Positions 47,199 through 55,887 of a stretch of DNA of 64,000 bases are shown piece after piece. This DNA comes from Blastococcus sp. MG754426 (GTDB taxonomy: Bacteria > Actinomycetota > Actinomycetes > Mycobacteriales > Geodermatophilaceae), in NCBI RefSeq assembly GCF_021699055.1, contig NZ_SSXC01000031.1:1-64000 (forward strand), given 5' to 3'. How positions within the stretch are numbered: the stretch's first letter is position 1; the number at the start of each line of letters is the position of its first letter. Under the pieces are notes generated by a model. It was not told where the DNA came from. It saw nothing but the letters and a program-made list of their open reading frames with translations, and ran no database searches. Position numbers and translations under genes: made by a program.

Positions 47199-47980
47199 CC
47201 GGGCCGGGGGGCGGCTTGCTGGACCTGACCGGCCGGACGGTGCTGGTGACGGGTGCCTCGCGGGGCATCGGCCAGGTGACGGCGGCCCGGCTCGGCGAGC
47301 TGGGTGCCCACGTCGTCGCGCACTACGGGAGCTCCCGGGACGGCGCCGAACGGGCGACCGAGGCGATCCCGGCCGAGCGCCGCCTCCTCGTCGGCGCCGA
47401 CCTCCGGCAGCCCGGCTCGGCCGCCGGGCTGTGGGCGGAGGCCCTGGCGTGGCGCGGCGCGGTCGACGTCGTCGTCTGCAACGCGGCGGTGATGCCGGAA
47501 TCGCCCATCGACGGGCCCGACGCGGACTGGGACGCGGCGTGGCAGCTGGCGCTGCAGGTCAACCTGGTCGAGCCGGCCGCACTGCTGCGGGCGGCGGTGC
47601 GGCACTTCGTCCCCCGCGGCGGCGGCAGCCTCGTCGTCCTCTCCAGCTGGGCGGCGCAGCGCGGCTCGGGGGTACCGGCCCTCGGCGCCTACGCGGCGTC
47701 GAAGGCCGGGCTGGCCGCGCTGACCAAGACGATCGCGCGGGCGCACGCCAAGGACGGCGTGCTCGCGCACCTGGTGGCACCCGGCGTGGTGGCCACGGAC
47801 ATGTCGGTGCGCGCGGCCGCCGAGCAGGGCGGCGTGGCGGCGGTCACGGCCGGGCTGGCGATGGACGAGTGGGTGCCACCGGCGGAGGTCGCCGAGGTGG
47901 TCGCGTTCCTCGCCACCGGGCGGTGCCGGCACCTCACCGGCGCCACCCTGGACGTCAACGGCGCCTCCTACGTGCGCTGA
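47195..47980 (+). CDS. Short-chain dehydrogenase/reductase, island paralogue 1
   Basis: A 261-residue SDR with TGASRGIG at the cofactor site, CNAAVMPES in place of NNAG, catalytic Ser in VLSSWAAQRGSG and YAASKAG (YxxxK). It ends with LTGATLDVNGASYVR, nearly the same as the SDR at 60874 (GATLDVNGASYIR), and the two share NAAVMPE and SSWAAQRGS, so they are paralogues within the island. GTG overlaps the aldehyde dehydrogenase stop. Substrate is unknown. Its 3' end overlaps the convergent cupin gene by 13 bases. Confidence 0.88.
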   Translation: MTGPGGGLLDLTGRTVLVTGASRGIGQVTAARLGELGAHVVAHYGSSRDGAERATEAIPAERRLLVGADLRQPGSAAGLWAEALAWRGAVDVVVCNAAVMPESPIDGPDADWDAAWQLALQVNLVEPAALLRAAVRHFVPRGGGSLVVLSSWAAQRGSGVPALGAYAASKAGLAALTKTIARAHAKDGVLAHLVAPGVVATDMSVRAAAEQGGVAAVTAGLAMDEWVPPAEVAEVVAFLATGRCRHLTGATLDVNGASYVR

Positions 47981-48369
47981 GCCGGCGGCCCGTCCACGTA
48001 CTCGTCGTCCCCGGGCCGGAAGCCGGGTGAGTTGAGCACCAGGTAGGTGCCGCGGCCACGCAGGTCGTAGACGACCCCGGGCGGGAGGACCAGCGCGTCG
48101 CCGGCCGGGATGCGCACCGGCGGGGCGTCGCCGACGGCGAAGACGAACGAGCCGGTGACGACGTAGTAGGTGCGGTGCGTGCGGACGTTCCGCAGCCGCC
48201 GGTGCTGCCCCTCCAGGCGCACCCACGTCGCGCTGAGCGTCCCACCGGTGCGGTCGCCGGGGACCAGCGTGCGCAGGACGAGGTCGTTCTCCGGCTCGGC
48301 CTGCAGCCCGATCTCCTCCGCGCGCGCGTGCCACGCACCGTCGCCCGACCCAGCTCCTTGATGCGGCAT
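47968..48369 (-). CDS. Cupin-domain protein
   Basis: A 133-residue single-domain cupin: HRRLRNVRTHRTYYVVTGSF as the first motif region, PVRIPAGDALVLPPGVVYDLRG as the second (shown in part). The usual metal His/Glu set is only partly present, so it may not be catalytic. The ATG at 48369 is seven bases after a TACGAT (-10-like, 48382-48377), suggesting a leaderless transcript. It is divergent from the old-yellow-enzyme gene across operator E and convergent with SDR 1. Confidence 0.75.
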   Translation of the reverse strand: MPHQGAGSGDGAWHARAEEIGLQAEPENDLVLRTLVPGDRTGGTLSATWVRLEGQHRRLRNVRTHRTYYVVTGSFVFAVGDAPPVRIPAGDALVLPPGVVYDLRGRGTYLVLNSPGFRPGDDEYVDGPPAQRT

Positions 48370-48382
48370 GCGAACTATCGTA

Positions 48383-48395
48383 CGGTTACCGAACA
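48383..48395. promoter_or_regulatory. Island operator E
   Basis: CGGTTACCGAACA matches the island 13-mer at 10 of 13 positions; the other strand reads TGTTCGGTAACCG and a second GCGAAC lies at 48370-48375. It is placed between the divergent cupin and old-yellow-enzyme genes and overlaps the predicted cupin promoter. Confidence 0.5.
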
Positions 48396-48455
48396 AGTGG
48401 TCGTCCATGCCCAGAACGGGAGCGCGTCATCTCCGAGCTGTTCAGGCCCCTCACG

Positions 48456-49541
48456 ATGCGCGGGGTCACCGTCCGCAACCGAGCCTGGGTGGCACCCATG
48501 TGCCAGTACTCGGCCGGCCCGGACGGACGCCCGCACGACTGGCACCTGGTGCACCTCGGCGGCTTCGCCGTCGGCGGCGCCGGTCTGGTGATGACCGAGG
48601 CCACGGCCGTGGACCCGGCAGGCCGGCTCTCCCCCGCGGACACCGGTCTCTGGGACGACGCGCAGGCCGAGGCGTGGGCCCCGATCGTGCGGTTCGTCCA
48701 GGAGCAGGGGGCCACGGCCGGGGTCCAGCTGGTGCACGCCGGCCGCAAGGCGTGCACCTCACCGCCGTGGGACGGGCAGCGCCCTGTCCCACCGGACGAG
48801 GGCGGCTGGCCGACCGTCGGCGCCACCTCGCTCCCCTTCGGTCGGCTGCCCGCACCGACGGCCCTCGACGACGCGGGCATCGCCGCGGTGGTGGCCTCCT
48901 TCCGCCGGGCCGCGGCGCGGGCGCGGGACGTCGGCTTCGACGTGGTGGAGCTGCACGCCGCCCACGGCTACCTCCTGCACCAGTTCCTCTCGCCGCTGGT
49001 GAACACCCGCTCCGACCGCTACGGCGGCGGGCTCGTGGGCCGGTCCCGCCTCCTGCTCGAGGTGGTCGACGCCGTGCGCGAGGTGTGGCCCGACGACCGG
49101 CCGCTGCTCGTCCGGGTGTCGGCCACCGACTGGCTCGAGGGCGGGTGGGACGGCGACGACACCGTGGCCCTCGCCCGGGTGCTGGGCGGTCACGGCGTCG
49201 ACCTCGTCGACTGCTCGTCGGGTGGCGCGGTCCCCGACGTCGCGGTGCCGGTCGGCCCCCGGTACCAGGTGGGCTTCGCCGAGCGGGTCCGGGCCGAGGC
49301 CGGGATGCCGAGCGCCGCCGTCGGCCTCATCACCGCTCCGTGCGAGGCCGAGGAGATCGTGGCGCGGGGGCAGGCGGACGCCGTGATGCTCGGGCGGGAG
49401 CTGCTCCGCCAGCCGCACTGGCCGCTGCTCGCGGCCGCCGAGCTCGGCGCCGCGGACGTGTCGTGGCCGCCGCAGTACGCGGGGGCCCGACCGGCCCCCC
49501 GGAGCCGCCCGACCGACAACCACCTGCAGGAGGAGCAATGA
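48456..49541 (+). CDS. NADH:flavin oxidoreductase (old yellow enzyme, YqjM-like)
   Basis: At least 361 residues of an FMN-dependent TIM-barrel ene-reductase. MCQYSAGPDGRPHDWHLVHLG (start MCQYSAGPD) with the FMN-site Cys, VQLVHAGRKA, and the proton donor region ELHAAHGYLLHQFLSPLVN are YqjM-type. Homologues begin about nine residues earlier (SELFRPLTMRG). In this frame that position is an ATC codon at 48429 preceded by GGGAGCGCGTC, and no ATG, GTG or TTG precedes 48456, so the true start may be a rare ATC. It overlaps alanine dehydrogenase by four bases. Confidence 0.85.
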   Translation: MRGVTVRNRAWVAPMCQYSAGPDGRPHDWHLVHLGGFAVGGAGLVMTEATAVDPAGRLSPADTGLWDDAQAEAWAPIVRFVQEQGATAGVQLVHAGRKACTSPPWDGQRPVPPDEGGWPTVGATSLPFGRLPAPTALDDAGIAAVVASFRRAAARARDVGFDVVELHAAHGYLLHQFLSPLVNTRSDRYGGGLVGRSRLLLEVVDAVREVWPDDRPLLVRVSATDWLEGGWDGDDTVALARVLGGHGVDLVDCSSGGAVPDVAVPVGPRYQVGFAERVRAEAGMPSAAVGLITAPCEAEEIVARGQADAVMLGRELLRQPHWPLLAAAELGAADVSWPPQYAGARPAPRSRPTDNHLQEEQ

Positions 49542-50653
49542 GGATCGCGGTACCCCGCGAGGTCAAGAACAACGAGTTCCGCGTGGCGCTGACCCCGTCG
49601 GGGGTGCACGAGCTCGTGCGGCACGGCCACGAGGTCGTGGTGGAGACCTGCGCCGGCGTCGGCTCGTCGATCTCCGACGAGGAGTACCGCGCCGCAGGCG
49701 CCACCGTGCTCGACGACGCCGACGACGTCTGGGCCGCCGGCGAGCTCGTCCTCAAGGTGAAGGAGCCCGTCGCCGAGGAGTACCCGCGGATGCGCGCGGG
49801 GCAGGTCCTCTTCACCTTCCTGCACCTGGCCGCCGACGAGCAGCTCACCAAGGAGCTCGTCACCCGCGAGGTGACCGCGATCGCCTACGAGACCGTCCAG
49901 CCGGCCGACCGCAGCCTCCCCCTCCTCGCGCCGATGAGCGAGGTGGCCGGCCGGCTCGCCGCCCAGGTCGGCGCCGCCACGCTGCTGCGCGCTGCCGGCG
50001 GGCGCGGCGTGCTCATGGGCGGGGTCCCCGGTGTGCCGCCGGCGCAGGTGGTCGTCGTGGGTGCCGGCGTCGCGGGGCAGAGCGCGGCGACCATCGCCCT
50101 GGGCATGCGCGCCGACGTCACCGTCATGGACCGCGACGTCGCCCGGCTGCGGCAGGTCGACGCGCTCTTCGGGGGCCGCTGCCGGACCGTGGCCTCGAAC
50201 GCCTACGCGGTCGAGCAGGCGGCGCTCGGGGCCGACCTGGTCATCGGGGCGGTCCTCGTCCCGGGCGCCAAGGCCCCGACCCTGCTGAGCAACGACGTCG
50301 TGTCGCGCATGCGCCCCGGCAGCGTGCTGGTCGACATCTCCATCGACCAGGGCGGGTGCTTCGAGGACTCGCGGCCGACCACGCACGCCGAACCCACCTA
50401 CGCCGTGCACGACACCGTCTTCTACTGCGTGGCCAACATGCCCGGCGCCGTCCCGCACACCTCGACCCGGGCGCTCACCAACGTGACCCTGCCCTACGCC
50501 CTGGAGCTGGCCGGGCGCGGCTGGCGGGAGGCGCTGCGGGCCGACGACGCGCTCGCCCGGGGGCTGAACGTCCACGGTGGGGACGTGACGTACGCGCCGG
50601 TCGCCGAGGCGCACGGGTTCGACCACGTCGAGGTGTCGTCGGTGCTCTCGTGA
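49538..50653 (+). CDS. ald: Alanine dehydrogenase
   Basis: A 371-residue NAD-dependent enzyme interconverting L-alanine and pyruvate plus ammonia. It has [19 protein letters not shown] at the N-terminus, Lys in VLKVKEP, the NAD fold [19 protein letters not shown] and [11 protein letters not shown], all typical of Ald. Together with an omega-aminotransferase using pyruvate it could regenerate pyruvate and release ammonium. The ATG has GGAGGAGCA upstream and overlaps the old-yellow-enzyme stop. Confidence 0.93.
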   Translation: MRIAVPREVKNNEFRVALTPSGVHELVRHGHEVVVETCAGVGSSISDEEYRAAGATVLDDADDVWAAGELVLKVKEPVAEEYPRMRAGQVLFTFLHLAADEQLTKELVTREVTAIAYETVQPADRSLPLLAPMSEVAGRLAAQVGAATLLRAAGGRGVLMGGVPGVPPAQVVVVGAGVAGQSAATIALGMRADVTVMDRDVARLRQVDALFGGRCRTVASNAYAVEQAALGADLVIGAVLVPGAKAPTLLSNDVVSRMRPGSVLVDISIDQGGCFEDSRPTTHAEPTYAVHDTVFYCVANMPGAVPHTSTRALTNVTLPYALELAGRGWREALRADDALARGLNVHGGDVTYAPVAEAHGFDHVEVSSVLS

Positions 50654-50729
50654 CCCCGGCTCAGCGGCCCGCCGTCGCCCCCCTCGGGAGGGGGCGCGAC
50701 GGTGGGCCGGAACTCCTCCGTCGTGTTAC

Positions 50730-50746
50730 TGTGCGCTGTGCGCACA
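50730..50746. promoter_or_regulatory. Island operator at the IclR gene start
   Basis: The palindrome TGTGCGC-TGT-GCGCACA contains CGCTGTGCGCACA (50734-50746), which differs at one base from the island motif form CGCTGTGCGAACA. It covers the IclR start codon region, consistent with autoregulation. Confidence 0.55.
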
Positions 50747-51553
50747 AATGACCCCGCAGCGGACGACCGCGAGAGCCCCGTCGACGACGGCCGACCCCGC
50801 GAGTTCGTCCAGTCGCTGGACCGGGGGCTCGCCGTCATCCGCTCGTTCTCCGCGGAGAACCGCGAGCTGACCCTGTCCGAGGTGGCCCAGCACTCGGGGC
50901 TGACCCGCGCCGCGGCCCGGCGGTTCCTCCTGACGCTGGAGGAGCTCGACTACGTCGGCAGCAACGGGCGGCACTTCTTCCTGAAGCCCAAGGTGCTCGA
51001 CCTGGCCTACGCCTACCTGTCCTCCTTCAGCGCCACGCAGATCGCGCAGTCCCACCTCGAGGACCTCAGCGCGCGGCTGCAGGAGTCGTGCTCGATGAGC
51101 GTCCTGGACGGCGGGGACATCGTGCACACCGCGCAGGCGGCGACCAACCGCATCATGACGATCGGCATGAGCGTGGGCCGGCGGCTGCCCGCGTTCGCGA
51201 CCTCGATGGGCCGGGTGCTGCTGGCCGCGCTGCCCCCCGAGGAGCTGGACGCCAGGCTCGCGAACTACGAGCGCCCCAAGCTCACCCCCCGCACCGTGAC
51301 CGACGAGGAGGAGCTGCGCCAGGTCCTGGCCACCGTGCGCAAGCGCGGCTGGGCGCTGCTCGACCAGGAGCTCGAGGAAGGGGTGCGGTCGGTGGCCGCG
51401 CCGGTGCGCGACGCGTCGGGACGGGTGGTCGCGGCCATCAACGTGAGCGCGCACGCCTCGCGCGTGAGCGCCGCGAAGCTTCGCAAGGAGTTCCTGCCCG
51501 AGCTCCTCGCCACCGCCGACTCCATCAGCCGGGTCCTGGCCGCGCACCGCTGA
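50738..51553 (+). CDS. IclR-family regulator (PcaR/PobR type), likely regulator of the island
   Basis: A 271-residue IclR regulator. Residues 21-85 form the winged helix with REFVQSLDRGLAVIRSF and LTLSEVAQHSGLTRAAARRF, the form seen in PcaR/CatR/PobR regulators. The C-terminal effector domain contains MSVLDGGDIVHTAQA, GRRLPAFATSMGRVLLAAL and AAPVRDASGRVVAAINVS. No Shine-Dalgarno precedes the GTG, so translation may be leaderless; GTG codons at 50702 and 50723 are alternatives. It is centrally placed among units that all carry the same motif, making it the prime candidate regulator. Confidence 0.88.
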   Translation: MRTNDPAADDRESPVDDGRPREFVQSLDRGLAVIRSFSAENRELTLSEVAQHSGLTRAAARRFLLTLEELDYVGSNGRHFFLKPKVLDLAYAYLSSFSATQIAQSHLEDLSARLQESCSMSVLDGGDIVHTAQAATNRIMTIGMSVGRRLPAFATSMGRVLLAALPPEELDARLANYERPKLTPRTVTDEEELRQVLATVRKRGWALLDQELEEGVRSVAAPVRDASGRVVAAINVSAHASRVSAAKLRKEFLPELLATADSISRVLAAHR

Positions 51554-51586
51554 CCGGCGGGCGCGAGCGGGGCCGCCGGGACGGTG

Positions 51587-51620
51587 GGAGGCGCCGCGCC
51601 CTCGCGGGTGCGGCGCCTCC
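51587..51620. terminator. Bidirectional hairpin between iclR and gcvPB
   Basis: An 11-bp perfect stem (GGAGGCGCCGC, 51587-51597, with 51610-51620) and a 12-base loop lie midway in the 106-base gap between these convergent genes. Confidence 0.6.
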
Positions 51621-51659
51621 TCGTCCGGACGGCCCGGCCGGGTGTGCGCCGGGCGGCGT

Positions 51660-53210
51660 TCAGCCCGCGGCCGGCCGCTTGCGCCGGTGCGCCCGCCAGG
51701 TGGTGGCCCACCGCTCCGGGTCGTCGAGGGCGCTGCCGTCGAGCTGGCCGATGACCTGCCGGTGCGGCGCGGTGCGCACCAGGTCGGGGTCGCGGTGGGC
51801 CTCGTCGCAGACGTGGGCGAGCACGTCCATCCAGTAGTCGAGGTCCTCCTTCGACCACATCTCCCCGGCCTCCGGGGTGAACGGCTCGGGGACGATCCAC
51901 GGCTCGTGGCTGAGCCAGAAGGCGTCGATGCCGAAGTCGACCATGCGGTTCTGCACGTCGTGGGCGGTGACGCCGGTGCGCTCGGTGAGCTCCCCCAGGC
52001 TGTACCGGGTCATCTCCAGCCGCCGCTCGGTCAGGTGCGGCTGGGACTTGGTGACCCCCGGGATCCGCAGCAGCCGCTGCTCCATGTAGTTGTTCGCCAG
52101 CACGGAGATGTCGGCGGCCTCCCGCATGCCGGCAGCACCCATCGCGCGGGCCCAGGCGTAGGCCCGGACCACCTGGGGGACGTTGCCCAGGAACTCGCGC
52201 ACCCGGCCGACGCCCTCCGGACCCTGCTCGACCAGGTGGTAGCCCTCCTCGTCCCGGGTCACCAGCGGCCCGGGGAGGAACCGCTCCAGCTCCGCGGTGC
52301 AGCCGTAGGCCCCGACGGCCGGCCCGCCGCCGCCCTTGGCCACGCCGAAGGTCTTGTGCAGCATGAACATGCAGGCGTCGAAACCCAGGTCGGCCGCCCG
52401 GATCCGGGTCATGACGCCGTTGAAGTTGGCGTGGTCGTAGAAGCAGAGCCCGCCGGCCTCGTGCACGAGCTCCACCCACCGCTTGATGTGAGGGTTGTAG
52501 ATGCCCATGTCGTCGGGGTTGTTGACCATGAGGGCGGCGGTGCGGTCCGACAGCGCCGCCTCGAGCGCGGCCACCGACGGGTACCCGTCCCCCTCCAGCG
52601 GCAGGGTGATCACGTCGAAGCCGGCCGCCGCCGCCGTCGCGGGGTTGCACGGGTGCGCCTGCGCGGTGGTGATGATCTCCGTCCGCTGCCCGAGCTCGCC
52701 GCGGGAGGCGTGGTAGGCCCGGGTCAGGCAGGCGTGCAGGTAGGCGGCGTCGGCCCCGCCGCCGGCCTGGAACACGAAGCGGTCCATCCCCGACAGCTCG
52801 CGGAGCACCAGGTCGAAGTCGTGCACCACCTGCAGCAGCCCCTGCATCGTGGACTCGTGCTGGTGGGGGTGGACCTCCGCGACCTCGGGGCGGGCCACCA
52901 CCTGCTCGCCCAGCTGCGGGTTGTACTTCATGGTGCAGGTGCCGAACAGGCTGATGCCCATCATGCCCATCGTCTGCTGCGACAGGTGCAGGTAGTGCCG
53001 CTGCACCTCGGGCTCGGTGAGCTCCGGCAGCGCCGGGGGCGCCGCCCGGCGCATCCCCCGGGGCACCAGGTCCTCCGCCGGCCCGACGGTCTGGGCGATC
53101 CCCGGCTCGGTGTCGGGGATCCGGGTGCCGCGCCGGCCGGGCGCACCCATCTCCATCACCAGCGGCTCGTCCCACACCGCCGCGTGGTAGCGCCTCAGCT
53201 GCTCGCTCAT
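51660..53210 (-). CDS. gcvPB: Glycine dehydrogenase subunit 2-like PLP decarboxylase (GcvPB)
   Basis: A 516-residue PLP enzyme homologous to the C-terminal half of glycine decarboxylase. The Schiff-base lysine is Lys286 in MLHKTFGVAKGGGGPAVG, and SLFGTCTMKYNPQ at 87-99 matches the conserved GSCTMKYNP block. The HKTF segment is followed by GVAK where canonical proteins have xxPH, so it is a divergent member. The window has no gcvT, gcvH or lipoamide dehydrogenase gene, so a standard glycine-cleavage role would need partners elsewhere. The ATG overlaps the gcvPA stop. Confidence 0.88.
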   Translation of the reverse strand: MSEQLRRYHAAVWDEPLVMEMGAPGRRGTRIPDTEPGIAQTVGPAEDLVPRGMRRAAPPALPELTEPEVQRHYLHLSQQTMGMMGISLFGTCTMKYNPQLGEQVVARPEVAEVHPHQHESTMQGLLQVVHDFDLVLRELSGMDRFVFQAGGGADAAYLHACLTRAYHASRGELGQRTEIITTAQAHPCNPATAAAAGFDVITLPLEGDGYPSVAALEAALSDRTAALMVNNPDDMGIYNPHIKRWVELVHEAGGLCFYDHANFNGVMTRIRAADLGFDACMFMLHKTFGVAKGGGGPAVGAYGCTAELERFLPGPLVTRDEEGYHLVEQGPEGVGRVREFLGNVPQVVRAYAWARAMGAAGMREAADISVLANNYMEQRLLRIPGVTKSQPHLTERRLEMTRYSLGELTERTGVTAHDVQNRMVDFGIDAFWLSHEPWIVPEPFTPEAGEMWSKEDLDYWMDVLAHVCDEAHRDPDLVRTAPHRQVIGQLDGSALDDPERWATTWRAHRRKRPAAG

Positions 53211-54619
53211 GCCGTCACCTCTCGGAGGGCCTCGACCAGTCGGTCGACGTCGGTCTGCGTGTGGACCTCGGTGACGCAGTACAGCGCCGCCTCACCGAGC
53301 TCGGGGAAGTCCTGGCTGAGATCCTTGCCGCCGAAGATGCCGCGGTCGCGCAGGGCGGCGTCGATCTCCGCCACCCGGCGGCCGGTGCCGCTGAAGTCGA
53401 CGACGAACTCCCGGAAGAAGCCCTGCGGCCAGCGCACCTCCACCCCGGGGAGCTCGGTGATGCGCCGGGCGGCGTAGTGGCTGCGCTGCAGCACCGTCTC
53501 GCCCAGCTCGACGAAGCCCTGCGGCCCCATGAGCGACATGTAGACCGCGTTCACCACGGCCCAGAGGTAGACCGAGTTGCCCGTCCAGTCCTTTCCGCCC
53601 TCCCGGGCGCCGTAGGAGGACTGCTCGAACAGCGTCATGCCGAAGCCCCGCTGACCGGGCACGACGGTGTCGCAGATGCTGACGTTGAGCGTGGGGAACT
53701 CGCGCGCGTACCGCTCCTCGTCGCGGCTGGCGATGAAGCCGCCCACCCCGCCGCCGGCGTTCATGTGCACGCCCAGCGTCTGCGTCGTGCCGACGGCGAT
53801 GTCGGCGCCGAGCTCACCGGGCGGGGCGAGGACGCCCAGCGAGATCGGGTCCACGCCCATGATCGTCTCGGCGCCGGCGGCGCGGGCCAGCGCCGCGATC
53901 TCGGCCATGTCGGACTCGACGACGCCGAGGTACGTGGGCGTCTCCACGTACACCGCGGCCGTGCGCCCACCGAGCTTCCCGCGGAGGTCGGCGAGGTCCA
54001 GCCGGCCGGTGGCGGGGTCGTGCTCGACCGGCACCAGCCGCAGGTGGCGCTCCAGCTCCGGGCTGCCGCAGTAGCTGCGGACCACCGCCAGCCGCTCGGG
54101 GTCCATCCCCCGCGGCACGAGCACCTCCTCGCGGCCGGTGAGCCGGGCGGCCATGCGGAGCGCGTGGCCCGCGGCGCAACCCCAGCTGTAGACGGGCAGG
54201 CCGACGAAGTCGAGCGCGAGCAGCTCGCCGAGCTGGCTGGTGAACTCGAACCACGCCTGCATCCGGCCCTGGTCCGACGAGGGCGTGCCCCACACCGGCG
54301 TCAGGAACTCGGCGCGCCGGCCGATCTCGTCGCAGACGGCGGGCACGTGGTGCTGCCAGCACCCGGCGCCGAGGAAGCTGAGGTTCTCCTCGCAGGAGCG
54401 GGTGCGCCCCAGCACCTCCGTCAGGTGGCGGCGCAGGTCGGCCTCGGCCACCAGCTGCGGCGGCAGCGAGATCCCCCGGGAGACCCGGTGGTCACCGGGG
54501 ATCTGCTCGAAGAGCTCCTCGACCTCCCGGGCGCCGACGGCGGCCAGCATCTGGGCGCGGGCGTCGTCGGTCGAGCTGGCCATGTACGGGTGCGCTCGGG
54601 ACTTCTGCGGGGACTGCAT
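53207..54619 (-). CDS. gcvPA: Glycine dehydrogenase subunit 1-like (GcvPA)
   Basis: A 470-residue partner corresponding to the N-terminal half of glycine decarboxylase. Characteristic stretches are HPYMASSTDDARAQML at the N-terminus, SFLGAGCWQHHVPAVCDEI (family form FLGAGxYxHxxP), LTPVWGTPSSDQGRMQAWFEFQ-like text ending FEFTSQL, and GGGVGGFIASRDEERY. The start has CCGGAGGTCCC upstream. It lies 41 bases after the ATP-NAD-kinase-like gene and is translationally coupled to gcvPB, forming an alpha2beta2 enzyme by family analogy. Confidence 0.88.
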   Translation of the reverse strand: MQSPQKSRAHPYMASSTDDARAQMLAAVGAREVEELFEQIPGDHRVSRGISLPPQLVAEADLRRHLTEVLGRTRSCEENLSFLGAGCWQHHVPAVCDEIGRRAEFLTPVWGTPSSDQGRMQAWFEFTSQLGELLALDFVGLPVYSWGCAAGHALRMAARLTGREEVLVPRGMDPERLAVVRSYCGSPELERHLRLVPVEHDPATGRLDLADLRGKLGGRTAAVYVETPTYLGVVESDMAEIAALARAAGAETIMGVDPISLGVLAPPGELGADIAVGTTQTLGVHMNAGGGVGGFIASRDEERYAREFPTLNVSICDTVVPGQRGFGMTLFEQSSYGAREGGKDWTGNSVYLWAVVNAVYMSLMGPQGFVELGETVLQRSHYAARRITELPGVEVRWPQGFFREFVVDFSGTGRRVAEIDAALRDRGIFGGKDLSQDFPELGEAALYCVTEVHTQTDVDRLVEALREVTA

Positions 54620-54660
54620 GGGACCTCCGGATCGGTGCGGGGACGGGGCGGACGGGCGGC

Positions 54661-55755
54661 TCAGCCGGCCACCCGCAGGACGGTGCTCGTGCCGGGTGCG
54701 GTCAGGACGCGGCGGTAGCCGGCGAGCGGGGTGCCGGGGCCGGCGTCGTCGTCGAGGTCGACGTGGAGCACCGGCGGGTCCAGGGCGGCCAGCTTCGACG
54801 CGCCGGCCAGGATCACGACGTCGTCGCCCACGAGCCGCAGCACCTCGGCGCTCAGCTGCTGGTTCCCGCGGCCCAGGAGGAAGCCCTGGCCGCCGACCAC
54901 GCCGAGGAACAGCGAGGCCGGGCCCCGGGCCGCCAGGAGCCCGAGCAGCTCGCGCTCGGTGAGGTCCCGGCCCACCAGGCGCCCGCCCCGCACGGCGTCC
55001 ACGCCGCGCAGCGAGCCGTCCAGCCCCAGGGCCCGGAGCAGCCGGCCCGTGGTCGTCCCCGGCCCGACCAGGTAGAGCCGGTCGGGCTCCAGCGAACCGG
55101 CCAGCTGCCGGCACAGCGCGTCCAGTGCGGCGTCGTCGTCCTGCGCCGACCCGGCCTTGCTCCGCTGCAGCCGGTCCGCCGCGTGGGGCACCAGGGCGCT
55201 GCCGTGGAGCACCGGGGAGCCGCTGAGCGGGTCGACGTCCACGACCTCCCGCTCCGCGACCGGCAGGCCGGGTGCGGCGAGGAAGCGGGCGGCGAGCGCA
55301 CCGGCGGCGCGGGGGGTGGTCGCGAACACCGCGGAGTGCATCTTGACCCCGCAGGGCACGCCGAGGACGGGGACGTCGGTGCCGACCGCCGCCAGGACGT
55401 CCCGGGCGGTCCCGTCCCCACCGGCGAACAGGAGCAGCTCGACCCCCTGGTCGCGCATGCACCGGGCGGCCTCTTGCGTGTCGCGCGCCGTCGTGGGCCC
55501 GGTGCCTGCGCGCGGCACCTCCTCCACGGTCAACCCGGCGGCACGGGCCGGGTCCGCGCCCATCTCGCCCGCGGCCGCCAGCACGGTGGTGCCGGGCGCC
55601 GAGCGGGCGATCTGCGCGAGGACCTGACCGGCGCGCCGGGCGGCGCGGGGGACGGCGCCGCGCTCCCGCGCGCGGTCGGCCCACACCCCGTCCGTGCCGT
55701 GCAGGGCGACCCGGCCGCCCATGCCGGCGACCGGGTTCACGAGCACTCCGAGCAC
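54661..55755 (-). CDS. AcoX-like ATP-NAD kinase-family protein
   Basis: A 364-residue protein of the ATP-NAD kinase superfamily group that includes AcoX of acetoin operons. The phosphate-binding motif is LLLFAGGDGTARDVL, with VLGVPCGVKMHSAVF and GPGTTTGRLLRAL later; residues 1-15 (VLGVLVNPVAGMGG) are typical. The biochemical role of AcoX-type proteins is unsettled. It heads the AcoX-GcvPA-GcvPB operon. The GTG at 55755 has GGGGAGGGCGC upstream and is preferred; an ATG at 55797 would lie inside operator F. Confidence 0.85.
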   Translation of the reverse strand: MLGVLVNPVAGMGGRVALHGTDGVWADRARERGAVPRAARRAGQVLAQIARSAPGTTVLAAAGEMGADPARAAGLTVEEVPRAGTGPTTARDTQEAARCMRDQGVELLLFAGGDGTARDVLAAVGTDVPVLGVPCGVKMHSAVFATTPRAAGALAARFLAAPGLPVAEREVVDVDPLSGSPVLHGSALVPHAADRLQRSKAGSAQDDDAALDALCRQLAGSLEPDRLYLVGPGTTTGRLLRALGLDGSLRGVDAVRGGRLVGRDLTERELLGLLAARGPASLFLGVVGGQGFLLGRGNQQLSAEVLRLVGDDVVILAGASKLAALDPPVLHVDLDDDAGPGTPLAGYRRVLTAPGTSTVLRVAG

Positions 55756-55787
55756 GCGCCCTCCCCGTCCGACAGCCCTTCCGCGTC

Positions 55788-55824
55788 TGTTCGTCATACG
55801 CACATGAACACCGCTGTCCGAACA
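55788..55824. promoter_or_regulatory. Island operator F: TGTTCG-N25-CGAACA
   Basis: TGTTCG (55788-55793) and CGAACA (55819-55824) are 25 bases apart, the same geometry as operators A and G; the right arm is CGCTGTCCGAACATA. It is between the divergent AcoX-GcvPA-GcvPB operon and the 2Fe-2S gene. Confidence 0.65.
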
Positions 55825-55887
55825 TAGGGGGCGAAACGTGCCGTGTCCACGCTTGCCCGCCGCTGCGCCGGCCTGCGAGCATGCGGT

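Noticed and set aside
38036-50653. Assignment to ectoine degradation (M24 hydrolase, class III aminotransferase, aldehyde dehydrogenase)
   Set aside because: The required deacetylase and the EutB/EutC-type enzymes are absent, the three genes are far apart, and the DHDPS and opine-oxidase-like genes are unexplained.
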